Shown piece by piece: positions 11,252-24,262 of a DNA stretch of 64,000 nt. Origin of the DNA: Bidens hawaiensis (taxonomy: Eukaryota; Streptophyta; Magnoliopsida; Asterales; Asteraceae); NCBI GenBank assembly GCA_021521415.1, contig JAIQDT010001944.1, forward strand, positions 310,001 through 374,000. The letters are read 5' to 3'. The notes under the pieces are model-generated. The model did not search any database. It saw only the letters and a program-made list of their open reading frames with translations, and was not told where the DNA came from. The position numbers were made by a program, and so were the translations under genes. Position 1 is the first letter of the stretch; the number at the start of each line of letters is the position of its first letter.

Positions 11252-12807
11252 GCGGGCTCAGCCCTCTTATTCATCCTACCATCACTTCACAGCTTCTCTC
11301 TCTCTCTCTATCTCTCTAAAAATACCACACACACTCTCTCTCTCTAAAAACCTTGTAAAGTGTGCCAAGCATTTCCTCGACTTCCTTGCCAAACCAAAGT
11401 TGCCTCGAAGAACGCGCCAACAAAGAGACGAGCCGACGCTTTGCCTCGAAGAACGCGCCAACAAGTCTTGAAGATTGGTGCCTCGATTTGCTTGCCAAAG
11501 GGTGATTGATCAAGGAAGCTCAAAGAAACGAAAATGCATCGAAGTGTTGCCCAAGTTTCTAGTGTTATTATAAGCAAAGCAAGGTATGCATAATGCCCAA
11601 ATAAAATAATAATAAAATTATAAAAGGCTTAAAACCCTAAGTCAAGGATATACTTGATACCTAGAAATAACAAAAGAAAACATAATAAAGATAAAAGAAA
11701 GAGATATGGATATAAATGTTAAGTGATTCTTTGTTATGATATTATTTAAGTTATTATTACATTTCTTAAACAAATAAAGAAAGTATATGTTTCTTCGAGA
11801 AGAAGAAACGTAGTATTTAAAGAAAAGTAAAACAAGTAAAACTAGAGGTTTAACTTGTAAAAGAAAATAAAGTATATATTTAAACTAAAGGTTTAAAAGA
11901 AAATATAATCGAGGTAAAGATTATATAAAAGAGACTAGAGGTCTTAAGCCAAATTAAGATCCGGTATTAATTAAAGGTTATACTCGTACTATAGGTGCGA
12001 GATAGCAAAGAAAGGAAAGAACCGGTCAGTGTATTGAAGCTGATCATTTCAAGAAAAGGTGAATACGTCCAACTTTATAAACTTTTTTTAAATCGAGTCA
12101 AATAAATGAAATTACATGATATTACGTATCTATAAAACGTTATAAACAAAAGTAATCACTAGCCCTCAGGCTATCGTGTACGTTTGTTTGGATCCTTACA
12201 TATGTGGTAAAAAGTCGGTGGGAACACCGCGCACACATGGCCATGAGCCTCCACCATGTTGGGTCGGACCTAAGTTACGTCCGAGTGAGGGTGATCATGT
12301 GTATACATATGGTACCTAAGTAATGTCTAACGTTGCGGTGTTTGCTGGGGTGTCTTGTGTGTAACTTAAGTTTATAATTGTGTTTTGTTTTATAACTTAA
12401 TTATTCCTAAGCCACGATGGGCCGGACCTAAGTTATGTCTCGAGGGTAATCAAGTAAAGAAAAATATTTTATGCGTCAGCTTATTCACCAGCATGTGTTG
12501 CTGACTTATTTTCTAAACATTTTACAAGTAACGAAGATTAGCCGCTTGATGAATCTAATGGAATGGTAGATGATCTGATGGCTCAGATCCTTTTGTCAAA
12601 CATTAAAAATATGTAATGGTGGTTTAATATAAACAAGTAAACTTTTGTAAACATCAAACGGGTATTTTTATAAACCCGTGTTATGTAAACATAATATTTT
12701 AAATCCACGTAAATATATTTCCACTTTAATCCGCTAACTCTGATTTATTTACAAATGTGGTACCAACATATGTGTCATACACCTAGGCCGTGGTTTGGGG
12801 TGTGACA

Positions 12808-14265
12808 TAAACCAAGCTAAAAACCAAGTATTTTGGTGGATCGAGCAAGGTTTGTTAATAAATAGTGGTCCTAGCAAACTTGAAGGAAGTTAATGAAGAA
12901 ATCACTCTAAGGACTTCTAACGAGCAAGGTTCAACCCCAAGCAAGTTACAGTGTCACCAGCACACTTGAACTTGTTCAAATAAGTTAAAAACAAAAGGTT
13001 GAAGGGATCCAAGAAGAACAAGTTTGCTCGTAGGATATATATCGAGCAAAGTTTGATATTATCATGAAGATTGAAGTCTGCTTGATGGATATTTTCTAAG
13101 GAAAATATTCTAAGTAAAGCTTACTCGGAAAACTGTTTCCAATCACACTTAATGGTTATCAGGTCTTCTCGACGAAGACAAAAGCTTCAAGCTTACTCGA
13201 AGACCTGTTTACACTTAGAATATTTTGTAATATGTTTGAATATGTTTATATCAATCATTAAGGTTTCTAGAAGGAATGTCAGTGTATGCCTATAAAAGGA
13301 AACTTTAGGGCATGCCTATGATAACGGACTCAGGGCGAATATTGAGATTTGACGGCTGTCTTTATCTTGTACGGAAAAGCTGCCAAAAATACAAACATTC
13401 CACCTAGAAACCTTAATCGATTTACATTGTATCCTTCACAATATAAATGGAAATATTTTGAGTTACTTTGTTTGTGTGTTATATTTCTGTTCGTTGAGTA
13501 ACAATTAGAGTGTTATTGATTCCGACTTTAACACTCTATGGTTTTTCACAAAAACAGTATTTCGTAACCTTCTTGTCGACACATTTGTGTGGGTTACGAT
13601 AGTGATTATTGTCGTAACCTTCTTGTCGACACTTAGAATATTTCACAAAAACAGTATCCCATAAATGTTACAAATCTCAATTTAGTGTAAACGCGTAATT
13701 AAAATAATATTAGAATAATAATACCAAACTGTTAAAATTTCGTTAAAGCTTAAAAATAATATTATAATATCAAATGCCATAAGCTTAAAAATATTATTAT
13801 AATATCAAATGCCATAAGATACTAAAATGTATATTAAAATAGTGCAAGATATCTAAAACCAAGTTAATTAACTTTTATAATCCCGTAAGTTAGTTAGTAA
13901 TTCCCGTATTTCATATTTTTAGCTTGTGAGATTCGATCGTTCGATTTCATTTAACGTGCTTACGGTTTTTCCAAGTTATCTTCAATTTCAAATGTGACTT
14001 TCTCACCCCCCCCCCTTTTAATGTTTTATACATTTTGGGGGTAACATATGTATCGTACCAAATCAATTGCTTGTTTTTGCTTATTTTTGCTTATTTTCAA
14101 ACTACAATTCAAACTCAGTTCAAATTCTTATTCGATTCGATTCAAATCCTGTTCGATCCGCCTACCAATCCGATTCGATTACTTTTAAACTCGATCCATT
14201 TGTACTTGGAACTTTTGGCAGAATTTGTTACTGGGCTGTTTGATTTTATTACTAAATTGCAAGAT
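12808..14265. other. unclassified repeat-like DNA
   Basis: No credible gene is visible. The region contains short internal duplications. A block containing CTTCTTGTCGACAC recurs at about 13570 and 13620. Words such as ACTTAGAATATTT and TCACAAAAACAGTAT recur between 13200 and 13665. A unit of about 42 bp ending in CAAATGCCATAAG is repeated at about 13745-13835. CCTATAAAAGG near 13290 resembles a promoter, and the part before 13560 could be an old LTR, but I cannot find both ends. Confidence 0.4.
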
Positions 14266-14748
14266 GAGGACGGATCCTGAGGCCGTCACTGCTAACAAAC
14301 CTCCAAAACTACTCAAGTGGGATAACAACTTTGAGGAATTCAAGTGGCGTTTCTATAAATATTTTAGAATTACAAATTATGCTCTTCACAGATCAATTTA
14401 TCATGGTGTACCTTTCTTGCCAAACTTGTTCCAACACTTCACTTATGGGAGTTCGACAACAACATGGGGGAAGCAGTGATTCACTGTAAAGACATGCATC
14501 ATCTCTGATTCTTTGATGTTCACGAACTGACTGCGTTTAGCAAAAGAGACCTACTGAAGTTTACAACTCCCCACCGGGAACAGTCAAAGATGTCTGAAAG
14601 GACAACACGGATGGAATAGTTGAGAAGTTCAACAAGTTTGTGCATTATCTTGTTGACAATCAACTATTCAACTGTGAATCCGGCTTCGACTACGAGACCG
14701 ACTAAATACAAGAGCTAAAGGATTAAATACTAAAGAATAGAGGGAGAT
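14266..14748 (+). pseudogene. Ty1/copia gag remnant directly joined to a polypurine tract
   Basis: ATG 14266 opens a short gag-like frame. The segment KPPKLLKWDNNFEEFKWRF resembles the N-terminal capsid block of plant copia gag. The frame stops at 14479, and weak gag-like sequence continues in other frames to about 14705. It then goes straight to the polypurine tract GAGGGAGAT (14740-14748) that precedes an LTR. Protease, integrase and reverse transcriptase are missing, so this is an internally deleted element. Its 5' LTR is not recognisable. Confidence 0.55.
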
Positions 14749-15119
14749 TGTAGGGCCCCGTTTTGTATTGTAGTCTTTTGTATTTTCTAAAGTTATTCAT
14801 GATGTAATTAGTTAGCTTGTCAATTTCTTTTATGTATGTTTGGGTCCACTGCCATGTAGGTTGAGCCCATTGGGCCGGAAATAATAATATGAGGCATGGG
14901 ATGCTACTCCTATAAATAGGGAAGCATACCTATGCACTCAACAACCTTTTATCAAAATATAATCTTATCCATTCATCAACTCCTCTCTACGCTTCCTTAC
15001 TCTCTACTTCGGGTAATAACCACACTCAAACAAGATTCGAGATCTCAGTTCTCTACTAGTGATTCTGCTAGCTAGAAGTGATATTGATCCAACAACTTAG
15101 TTTTTTGATCCATTCTACA
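14749..15119 (+). repeat. 3' LTR of the deleted copia element
   Basis: The LTR starts TGTAG at 14749 right after the polypurine tract and ends CTACA at 15115-15119, a 5-bp inverted pair. Length is 371 bp, normal for copia. TATAAATA at 14911-14918 is the likely promoter. The host-side target copy would begin GGACC. Confidence 0.75.
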
Positions 15120-15244
15120 GGACCTATACACTTTTAGTCCATATAGATGATATTGTTTTAAACAATAATTTTGCATTAGTTTATTTCAAAATTAAGCAAT
15201 AATTATATGAGGGAAGAAGATATGGATTTGCGTTGGTTGTTAAA
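15120..15244. other. spacer between copia LTR and tandem array
   Basis: This is AT-rich sequence with no recognisable feature. Similarity to the LTRs of the following array begins at about 15245, where the first array LTR is truncated. Confidence 0.5.
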
Positions 15245-15780
15245 AATTTGAGTATATTCAGATTACGTCCCGATCGTGTATCGGATTATGTTTCGCATTT
15301 AATTATAGTTCAGTTAAATGTCACTCGTTATATGTTACACGGCACACATTATATGTTACAAGTTATATGTTTCTGGCTCTGGGTGTTTTTGTTATAGTTC
15401 TGATATATTTCCACATGCGTTTGACCATGTTCTGGCCAAGTGTCGGATCATACATCCGAATTTTATTAAGTATATGTTTCGGTAAAAAGGGTTGGTTTCG
15501 AGTTTGAATTGAAGTTCGTATATTTATTCTCTTACGTCTGTCCTTACCTATACTATTGTTCTTTCCGTTACTGGGCAATTTTTGGCTCAGCCGTGTTTTC
15601 TTGTTTTGTTTTTCTTATTTTGTTTTCAGGTAATCCGGGATTCGGGGAATTTAGTGATGAGAGATAATAATGAAGTTCAAACATAGGTTGCATTGATTTT
15701 TTTTTTGTATTTTGGATTATGGCGTTGATTTGATATCTGTAATAGTAACACGCCAGCCCGTTCCGAGTTGGGGTGTTACA
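15245..15780 (+). repeat. array LTR 1, 5'-truncated
   Basis: It matches the last 536 bases or so of the other LTRs and ends GGTGTTACA. The missing 5' part coincides with the border to unrelated spacer DNA. Confidence 0.85.
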
Positions 15781-16246
15781 ATTATGGTATCAGAGCTAAG
15801 GCTCTTTCCTATAGAAAACTTAAACCTTAAAATCAGACTTGTGAGATAATGGGTAGACGCTGGGTTAGGATTACTTTCTTTTCAATTTTCTTGCTCATGA
15901 TTTTGTGATTTTAAATTTAAGGGTACAAGATCGCTCTAATATTGACCGTACGTTGACATTTATTTCACTTAATGACTTTCTCGTTTATAATAAGTTAAGT
16001 GCTTCTACCGCTGTTTTCGCTTACTCTCTACCAAAGAAAACAATAACTTCCGAAGACAATGTTCAACACAGTTGATGAGATCATGATTTGAGTTACTCCT
16101 CTATGCCCCATTCAGACTTTGCTATTACATATGACATCAGACGTTTCCGAAACACTTATACTTTTGAATAGATGCGACACTTAGTATTAGTAAGCACGCA
16201 TAAGAATTTGGACATCGTTTCTTAATTAGTTTTTCATCACGTCTAA

Positions 16247-16279
<33 letters not shown>

Positions 16280-16730
16280 GGGTTAACCATGTTTTAAGAT
16301 GCATAATGGAAGGACAGTTAGGACGCGGTCGTAAGGTAAATTGACGATTATGGTCGCGAACGTAATCGTGAATTTACAGGTACGTATGTGTGCTACTAAA
16401 ATCCCATTGTGCCGATAAATGTTTCTCTAATACTCTAATATGACATCCTAAGTTTTCACTATTCTGTGCTAGTGTTACGTGCCTTTTGTTATTTATTTAA
16501 TTAACTATATACGAGTTAAGAAATTTATATTAACATTCAAGACGTGTGTTTGAATTTTTATATTTAAGTCTTGGGTTTTTCGAAGTGTCTGATTGGCTAC
16601 TACTTGTTCAACTTATAAGTCACATGCGTCAGTTAATTGTTTTTAGATTTAGCTATTGAGTGCATGCTAATGTCTTTATTTACCATTTTTTTTTGTCATC
16701 TTAAATGTATTCATATAAATTTTCCGTTTT

Positions 16731-16765
<35 letters not shown>

Positions 16766-17227
16766 ATTATGTTTCTCCTAATCCGTGAAGTCTAAAGTTT
16801 CATTTTGAATTTGTTTTTTTTTTATGTTATTTCATTTATGTTTAATTATTTTAGCTTAATTATTAATTTCGAGGTCGAAATTTTTTTTAGAAGGGTAGAA
16901 CTGTAATACTCAGACATTCATAGGATATATACTTAATAATTCAGTATTATTCTCACGACTAGGTATCCTTCTCTAGCCATTAGTTATTCAATTTTACTTG
17001 TTACATTGTCAGTTATTTGTCTCCAATAAGCCATCGCTTCCCAATACCTCTAAATCCCAGTTTCATATATTCTACCAAAACTCTTATGGTTTGGTGTGTT
17101 TAATTTTTCGATGTTCGAAACAGTGAAAAATTAAATTCTGTTATGTATTTGTTACATCTAAAATTTATTTTCATTAATTATATATATCAAATTTCGAGGA
17201 CGAAATTTATTTTAAGGAAGGAAGAAT
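15781..17227 (+). repeat. array internal region 1
   Basis: It begins four bases before the primer-binding site TGGTATCAGAGC (15785-15796), complementary to the 3' end of initiator tRNA-Met. It ends with TTTCGAGGACGAAATTT and an AAGGAAGGAAGAAT purine tract abutting the next LTR. A second, imperfect junction, TTTCGAGGTCGAAATTT followed by AGAAGGGTAGAAC and TGTAATACTC, lies at 16867-16911. A T17A16 tract is at 16247-16279 and an A33 tract near 16732-16764. No coding frame is seen. Confidence 0.85.
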
Positions 17228-17420
17228 TGTAATATCCGAATTTTTCAGATAATAATTATAATAGCTAAATTTTATGATAATAAAATAAGATGATTATTTA
17301 AATGATTATGGTTTAATGGAAATTGTATTGAATTTAGAATTTCGTTGGGAACTCAAATTTGATATGTAATCAAATGGTATTAGAGGTAAGATAATATATA
17401 TACGTGGGTTAACTTGTTAA

Positions 17421-17473
<53 letters not shown>

Positions 17474-19622
17474 CACTTATGATTTGAGTAAAGATACCAT
17501 TAAGTAGAATTTGAATATTATTATTGTAGTATATCGTTGCAAACTCATATAAATAAACAATTTAAATAAATAGATAGATAATAAGCACACCTAATCCTAA
17601 AATTTCAAGATATAATTTTTGAACTAGTCTTATCACCTCCAAGTACATCTTTAATTAAAAGTGTTAGTATCTCGTAAATGGGTAGAACGTTAATGAAATA
17701 TAAGCTAAACTTTTTAACATAAATACTATTTTAACATACACATGAGTAATAATAACCGAAAGTAAAAGGTTACTTAAAACAAACACTAAAGTAAAATGTT
17801 TGCTAAGTAAATGTGGAAATAAATTATGAAACAATGATAAGGGTGAATTTTGCTATATCTTGAAAGTTGATTTGAAAACCATGCATTAGCATTATCTCTT
17901 CCGCTATAACTTCCGAGGAAAACGAGTTTCATCCGTAACTTAATTCTAATCCTATTAAAAAAACAATTAAAGCGAGTTTTGGGATGAGCCAACCGTTTAA
18001 ATACATATAAAATCCGTTCCTTCCTCCCGGCCATATTCACACAGCCAACCATAACCTCTACCGCCACTGCACGGCCACCATCTCCTGCCGCCGCCGCTTG
18101 TCACGCCACTACGGGAGGTTGCCGCCAGTCACAACCACTACCGCCGCTGTTTCTAACCACCTGTTGTCCTGTGCCACCATTTGAGGTCGATGAACCACCA
18201 CCGTCGCACTCCTCCTTCTTAGCCATCAGCCTGAGCTAGCTGCCACCCCGCACTTGTGCGCCATCGCTCGTCTCGCACTCTTAACTGTTTTGTTGTAATA
18301 TTAAGGTACCGAATCATAACCTCCGCTTGATTTGATTTTAAAGATAGAAATTTCAGCATCGTTTTGATTTGTTCTGGCGACCGCGGTTCGTTTCGTTTTG
18401 GTTCCGCGAAGCATATAGTCTCGTATGTGTGTGCTGTGTGTGTGAGGTGTGTGATGCATGCTTATATTGTATGGTGTGTGTGGTGAAGAGTGCATGTGGG
18501 CGGTTGTAGGTGTACTTTGTGTGGATGTGTGTGTTTGTAGGTGTTCTGTGTGAATGCTTGTGAATGTTAAAGATTTTATTATTTAATAACAATCAAGCTT
18601 ATTTATTTATTTTCTATAAATTAAACAGTTATTCACCAAAATAGGTACTTTTGCGTTTTGACTTTGGATCAAATTTAAGAGTTTTAGTAAGGGTTTGTTT
18701 AATTAAATAAAGAGTGTCGTTTGTTTTTTTTTTAAATGAGAATTGGAGCTTTATGTATTGTTCTTTTTATTACTTCAAAACACGAATAAACAAAGCTAAG
18801 TAAAATTTTGATTATATGTAAAGTTGTCACCTTTTGGAAACTTAAAGGTTCTTGATAATAATTACTAAAACAAGCATGACAATAAGTTTCTACAATAAAT
18901 AGTGAAGATTATAAAAGCCCTGTCGCCGGAAAATCAATTAACCAATAAAGTTTAGTAAATTTGATTGAAAAATAAATAAAATGTAGGCGTTAGTACAACT
19001 TAGCGTGACTCGACTTCACTTGCTTGCTCATCGTTAGCTAAGGTACGGATTCTGGTTTCTGTCACTCATAGTATAAATTATATTCTGTTACTTCGTAGTA
19101 CGGTTTCCTGTTTTTGCTATTCTTAGTATTAATTATATTCTGTTACTTGGTAGTACGGATTCTGGTTTCTGTCACTCATAGTATAAATTTTATTTTGTTA
19201 CTTTGTAGTACGGTTTCTGTTTTTGTTCACTTTTAGTATTGACTCTATTCCGTTACTTTGTAGTACGGATTTTCGTTACGCGTCGGTTATATTTTGAGTT
19301 CAGTTATTTTATATAATATATTTTAGTTATACGACTTTAGTTCAGTACTCTGTTACCCGAGCATTTCTGACTTGCCGTTGGGGCGTCAACGACATGGCAC
19401 TTATCGTGACAGTGCGTAATCAAAGTTCACGGCGTCTCTAACTAGTACTTTTGAAGTATTAGGGCCACTTAGAGGCGTATAGATCGATCTTAGCTCCGAC
19501 TCCTGACTCCTGACTCCTGACATGGCACTTATCGTGACAGTGCGTAATCAAAGTTCACGGCGTCTCTGAAAGTACTCATGTAGTACCTTGGCCACTTAGA
19601 GGCGTATAGATCGATCTTAGCT

Positions 19623-19656
<34 letters not shown>

Positions 19657-20402
19657 TCTGTTTGAGATGGAACAATGTGTGCACGCCACCCACACCGTCT
19701 CCTTGGTGCATGGACTAGCTAGCTGTGTACCCCTCTGTTTAGGCTCTGGGTGCTTCCGTTTTACACGACCTATTTATTTTAACATCATCGTCGTGTATTT
19801 TAGTAATTATATTTTGTTTCTCTATATTTCTGGTCCGTTTTGATATGTGTATATGCATTTGATTAAATTTGAGTATATTCAGATTACGTCCCGATCGTGT
19901 ATCGGATTATGTTTCGCATTTAATTATAGTTCAGTTAAATGTCACTCGTTATATGTTACACGGCACACATTATATGTTACAAGTTATATGTTTCTGGCTC
20001 TGGGTGTTTTTGTTATAGTTCTGATATATTTCCGTATGCGTTTGACCATGTTCTGGCCAAGTGTCGGATCATACATCCGAATTTTATTAAGTATATGTTT
20101 CGGTAAAAAGGGTTGGTTTCGAGTTTGAATTGAAGTTCGTATATTTATTCTCTTACGTCTGTCCTTACCTATACTATTGTTCTTTCCGTTACTGGGCAAT
20201 TTTTGGCTCAGCCGTGTTTTCTTGTTTTGTTTTTCTTATTTTGTTTTCAGGTAATCCGGGATTCGGGGAATTTAGTGATGAGAGATAATAATGAAGTTCA
20301 AACATAGGTTGCATTGATTTTTTTTTTTGTATTTTGGATTATGGCGTTGATTTGATATCTGTAATAGTAACACGCCAGCCCGTTCCGAGTTGGGGTGTTA
20401 CA
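17228..20402 (+). repeat. array LTR 2
   Basis: 3175 bp, from TGTAATATCC to GGTGTTACA, with inverted ends TGTAA/TTACA. A likely TATA box, CATATAAAA, is at 18004-18012, followed by a GC-rich, CCGCC-repeated leader (18050-18280). Other internal structure: a (TA)n microsatellite at about 17424-17470; a GT-rich stretch at 18420-18560; five GTACGG-containing units about 55 bp apart (19041-19270); a 128-bp duplication starting at 19393 and 19521; and runs of TCCTGAC after each copy. Short frames in it recur in every LTR only because the copies are young. Confidence 0.9.
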
Positions 20403-20868
20403 ATTATGGTATCAGAGCTAAGGCTCTTTCCTGTAGAAAACTTAAACCTTAAAATCAGACTTGTGAGATAATGGGTAGACGCTGGGTTAGGATTACTTTC
20501 TTTTCAATTTTCTTGCTCATGATTTTGTGATTTTAAATTTAAGGGTACAAGATCGCTCTAATATTGACCGTACGTTGACATTTATTTCACTTAATGACTT
20601 TCTCGTTTATAATAAGTTAAGTGCTTCTACCGCTGTTTTCGCTTACTCTCTACCAAAGAAAACAATAACTTCCGAAGACAATGTTCAACACAGTTGATGA
20701 GATCATGATTTGAGTTACTCCTCTATGCCCCATTCAGACTTTGCTATTACATATGACATCAGACGTTTCCGAAACACTTATACTTTTGAATAGATGCGAC
20801 ACTTAGTATTAGTAAGCACGCATAAGAATTTGGACATCGTTTCTTAATTAGTTTTTCATCACGTCTAA

Positions 20869-20901
<33 letters not shown>

Positions 20902-21837
20902 GGGTTAACCATGTTTTAAGATGCATAATGGAAGGACAGTTAGGACGCGGTCGTAAGGTAAATTGACGATTATGGTCGCGAACGTAATCGTGAATTTACA
21001 GGTACGTATGTGTGCTACTAAAATCCCATTGTGCCGATAAATGTTTCTCTAATACTCTAATATGACATCCTAAGTTTTCACTATTCTGTGCTAGTGTTAC
21101 GTGCCTTTTGTTATTTATTTAATTAACTATATACGAGTTAAGAAATTTATATTAACATTCAAGACGTGTGTTTGAATTTTTATATTTAAGTCTTGGGTTT
21201 TTCGAAGTGTCTGATTGGCTACTACTTGTTCAACTTATAAGTCACATGCGTCAGTTAATTGTTTTTAGATTTAGCTATTGAGTGCATGCTAATGTCTTTA
21301 TTTACCATTTTTTTTTGTCATCTTAAATGTATTCATATAAATTTTCCGTTTTCAAAAAAAAAAAAAAAAAAAAACATTATGTTTCTCCTAATCCGTGAAG
21401 TCTAAAGTTTCATTTTGAATTTGTTTTTTTTTTATGTTATTTCATTTATGTTTAATTATTTTAGCTTAATTATTAATTTCGAGGTCCAAATTTTTTTTAG
21501 AAGGGTAGAACTGTAATACTCAGACATTCATAGGATATATACTTAATAATTCAGTATTAATCTCACGACTAGGTATCCTTCTCTAGCCATTAGTTATTCA
21601 ATTTTACTTGTTACATTGTCAGTTATTTGTCTCCAATAAGCCATCGCTTCCCAATACCTCTAAATCCCAGTTTCATCTATTCTACCAAAACTCTTATGGT
21701 TTGGTGTGTTTAATTTTTCGATGTTCGAAACAGTGAAAAATTAAATTCTGTTATGTATTTGTTACATCTAAAATTTATTTTCATTAATTATATATATCAA
21801 ATTTCGAGGACGAAATTTATTTTAAGGAAGGAAGAAT
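20403..21837 (+). repeat. array internal region 2
   Basis: Same structure as internal region 1. The primer-binding site is at 20407-20418. The T/A tract is T19A14 near 20879-20911, and the A tract is 21 long near 21354-21374. The upstream polypurine-like junction reads GAGGTCCAAA here (21481) against GAGGTCGAAA in the other copies. Confidence 0.85.
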
Positions 21838-22032
21838 TGTAATATCCGAATTTTTCAGATAATAATTATAATAGCTAAATTTTATGATAATAAAATAAGA
21901 TGATTATTTAAATGATTGTGGTTTAATGGAAATTGTATTGAATTTAGAATTTCGTTGGGAACTCAAATTTGATATGTAATCAAATGGTATTAGAGGTAAG
22001 ATAATATATATACGTGGGTTAACTTGTTAACG

Positions 22033-22080
<48 letters not shown>

Positions 22081-24228
22081 CACTTATGATTTGAGTAAAG
22101 ATACCATTAAGTAGAATTTGAATATTATTATTGTAGTATATCGTTGCAAACTCATATAAATAAACAATTTAAATAAATAGATAGATAATAAGCACACCTA
22201 ATCCTAAAATTTCAAGATATAATTTTTGAACTAGTCTTATCACCTCCAAGTACATCTTTAATTAAAAGTGTTAGTATCTCGTAAATGGGTAGAACGTTAA
22301 TGAAATATAAGCTAAACTTTTTAACATAAATACTATTTTAACATACACATGAGTAATAATAACCGAAAGTAAAAGGTTACTTAAAACAAACACTAAAGTA
22401 AAATGTTTGCTAAGTAAATGTGGAAATAAATTATGAAACAATGATAAGGGTGAATTTTGCTATATCTTGAAAGTTGATTTGAAAACCATGCATTAGCATT
22501 ATCTCTTCCGCTATAACTTCCGAGGAAAACGAGTTTCATCCGTAACTTAATTCTAATCCTATTAAAAAAACAATTAAAGCGAGTTTTGGGATGAGCCAAC
22601 CGTTTAAATACATATAAAATCCGTTCCTTCCTCCCGGCCATATTCACACAGCCAACCATAACCTCTACCGCCACTGCACGGCCACCATCTCCTGCCGCCG
22701 CCGCTTGTCACGCCACTACGGGAGGTTGCCGCCAGTCACAACCACTACCGCCGCTGTTTCTAACCACCTGTTGTCCTGTGCCACCATTTGAGGTCGATGA
22801 ACCACCACCGTCGCACTCCTCCTTCTTAGCCATCAGCCTGAGCTAGCTGCCACCCCGCACTTGTGCGCCATCGCTCGTCTCGCACTCTTAACTGTTTTGT
22901 TGTAATATTAAGGTACCGAATCATAACCTCCGCTTGATTTGATTTTAAAGATAGAAATTTCAGCATCGTTTTGATTTGTTCTGGCGACCGCGGTTCGTTT
23001 CGTTTTGGTTCCGCGAAGCATATAGTCTCGTATGTGTGTGCTGTGTGTGTGAGGTGTGTGATGCATGCTTATATTGTATGGTGTGTGTGGTGAAGAGTGC
23101 ATGTGGGCGGTTGTAGGTGTACTTTGTGTGGATGTGTGTGTTTGTAGGTGTTCTGTGTGAATGCTTGTGAATGTTAAAGATTTTATTATTTAATAACAAT
23201 CAAGCTTATTTATTTATTTTCTATAAATTAAACAGTTATTCACCAAATAGGTACTTTTGCGTTTTGACTTTGGATCAAATTTAAGAGTTTTAGTAAGGGT
23301 TTGTTTAATTAAATAAAGAGTGTCGTTTGTTTTTTTTTTAAATGAGAATTGGAGCTTTATGTATTGTTCTTTTTATTACTTCAAAACACGAATAAACAAA
23401 GCTAAGTAAAATTTTGATTATATGTAAAGTTGTCACCTTTTAGAAACTTAAAGGTTCTTGATAATAATTACTAAAACAAGCATGACAATAAGTTTCTACA
23501 ATAAATAGTGAAGATTATAAAAGCCCTGTCGCCGGAAAATCAATTAACCAATAAAGTTTAGTAAATTTGATTGAAAAATAAATAAAATGTAGGCGTTAGT
23601 ACAACTTAGCGTGACTCGACTTCACTTGCTTGCTCATCGTTAGCTAAGGTACGGATTCTGGTTTCTGTCACTCATAGTATAAATTATATTCTGTTACTTC
23701 GTAGTACGGTTTCCTGTTTTTGCTATTCTTAGTATTAATTATATTCTGTTACTTGGTAGTACGGATTCTGGTTTCTGTCACTCATAGTATAAATTTTATT
23801 TTGTTACTTTGTAGTACGGTTTCTGTTTTTGTTCACTTTTAGTATTGACTCTATTCCGTTACTTTGTAGTACGGATTTTCGTTACGCGTCGGTTATATTT
23901 TGAGTTCAGTTATTTTATATAATATATTTTAGTTATACGACTTTAGTTCAGTACTCGGTTACCCGATCATTTCTGACTTGCCGTTGGGGCGTCAACGACA
24001 TGGCACTTATCGTGACAGTGCGTAATCAAAGTTCACGGCGTCTCTAACTAGTACTTTTGAAGTATTAGGGCCACTTAGAGGCGTATAGATCGATCTTAGC
24101 TCCGACTCCTGACTCCTGACTCCTGACATGGCACTTATCGTGACAGTGCGTAATCAAAGTTCACGGCGTCTCTGAAAGTACTCATGTAGTACCTTGGCCA
24201 CTTAGAGGCGTATAGATCGATCTTAGCT

Positions 24229-24262
<34 letters not shown>

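Larger units (their letters stand above)
10908..12807 (+). repeat. probable 3' LTR of the chromodomain element
   Basis: The right end is set by GGGTGTGACA, finishing at 12807, a common Ty3/gypsy LTR end. The left end is less certain: TGTC at 10908 pairs with the terminal GACA. It holds repeated CATCGCGTATCGCGAT-like palindromic words (10935-11230), a CACGTG cluster (11063-11148), a TATA box (11244) and a CT-rich leader (11291-11345). A duplicated CCTCGAAGAACGCGCCAACA block occurs at about 11403 and 11444. Two blocks sharing GGGTCGGACCTAAG or GGGCCGGACCTAAG lie near 12260 and 12420. No matching 5' LTR is present in the window. Confidence 0.55.

Noticed and set aside
11282..11577. Overlapping minus-strand frames in the LTR leader
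   Set aside because: They are produced by the CT-rich tract and a duplicated leader block.
17786..18067. 93-codon minus-strand frame, repeated identically at 22393 and 27024, plus companion frames of 60-93 codons in the same repeats
   Set aside because: They recur only because the LTR copies are nearly identical. No known domain, no start context, and they overlap LTR promoter sequence.
18353..18592. His/Thr-rich frame on the minus strand of the array LTR
   Set aside because: It is the translation of a GT-rich low-complexity stretch.
19497..19660. TCCTGAC heptamer runs and the 128-bp duplication as a CRISPR-like array
   Set aside because: Eukaryotic LTR context, no spacers of constant length, and it occurs identically in each LTR copy.
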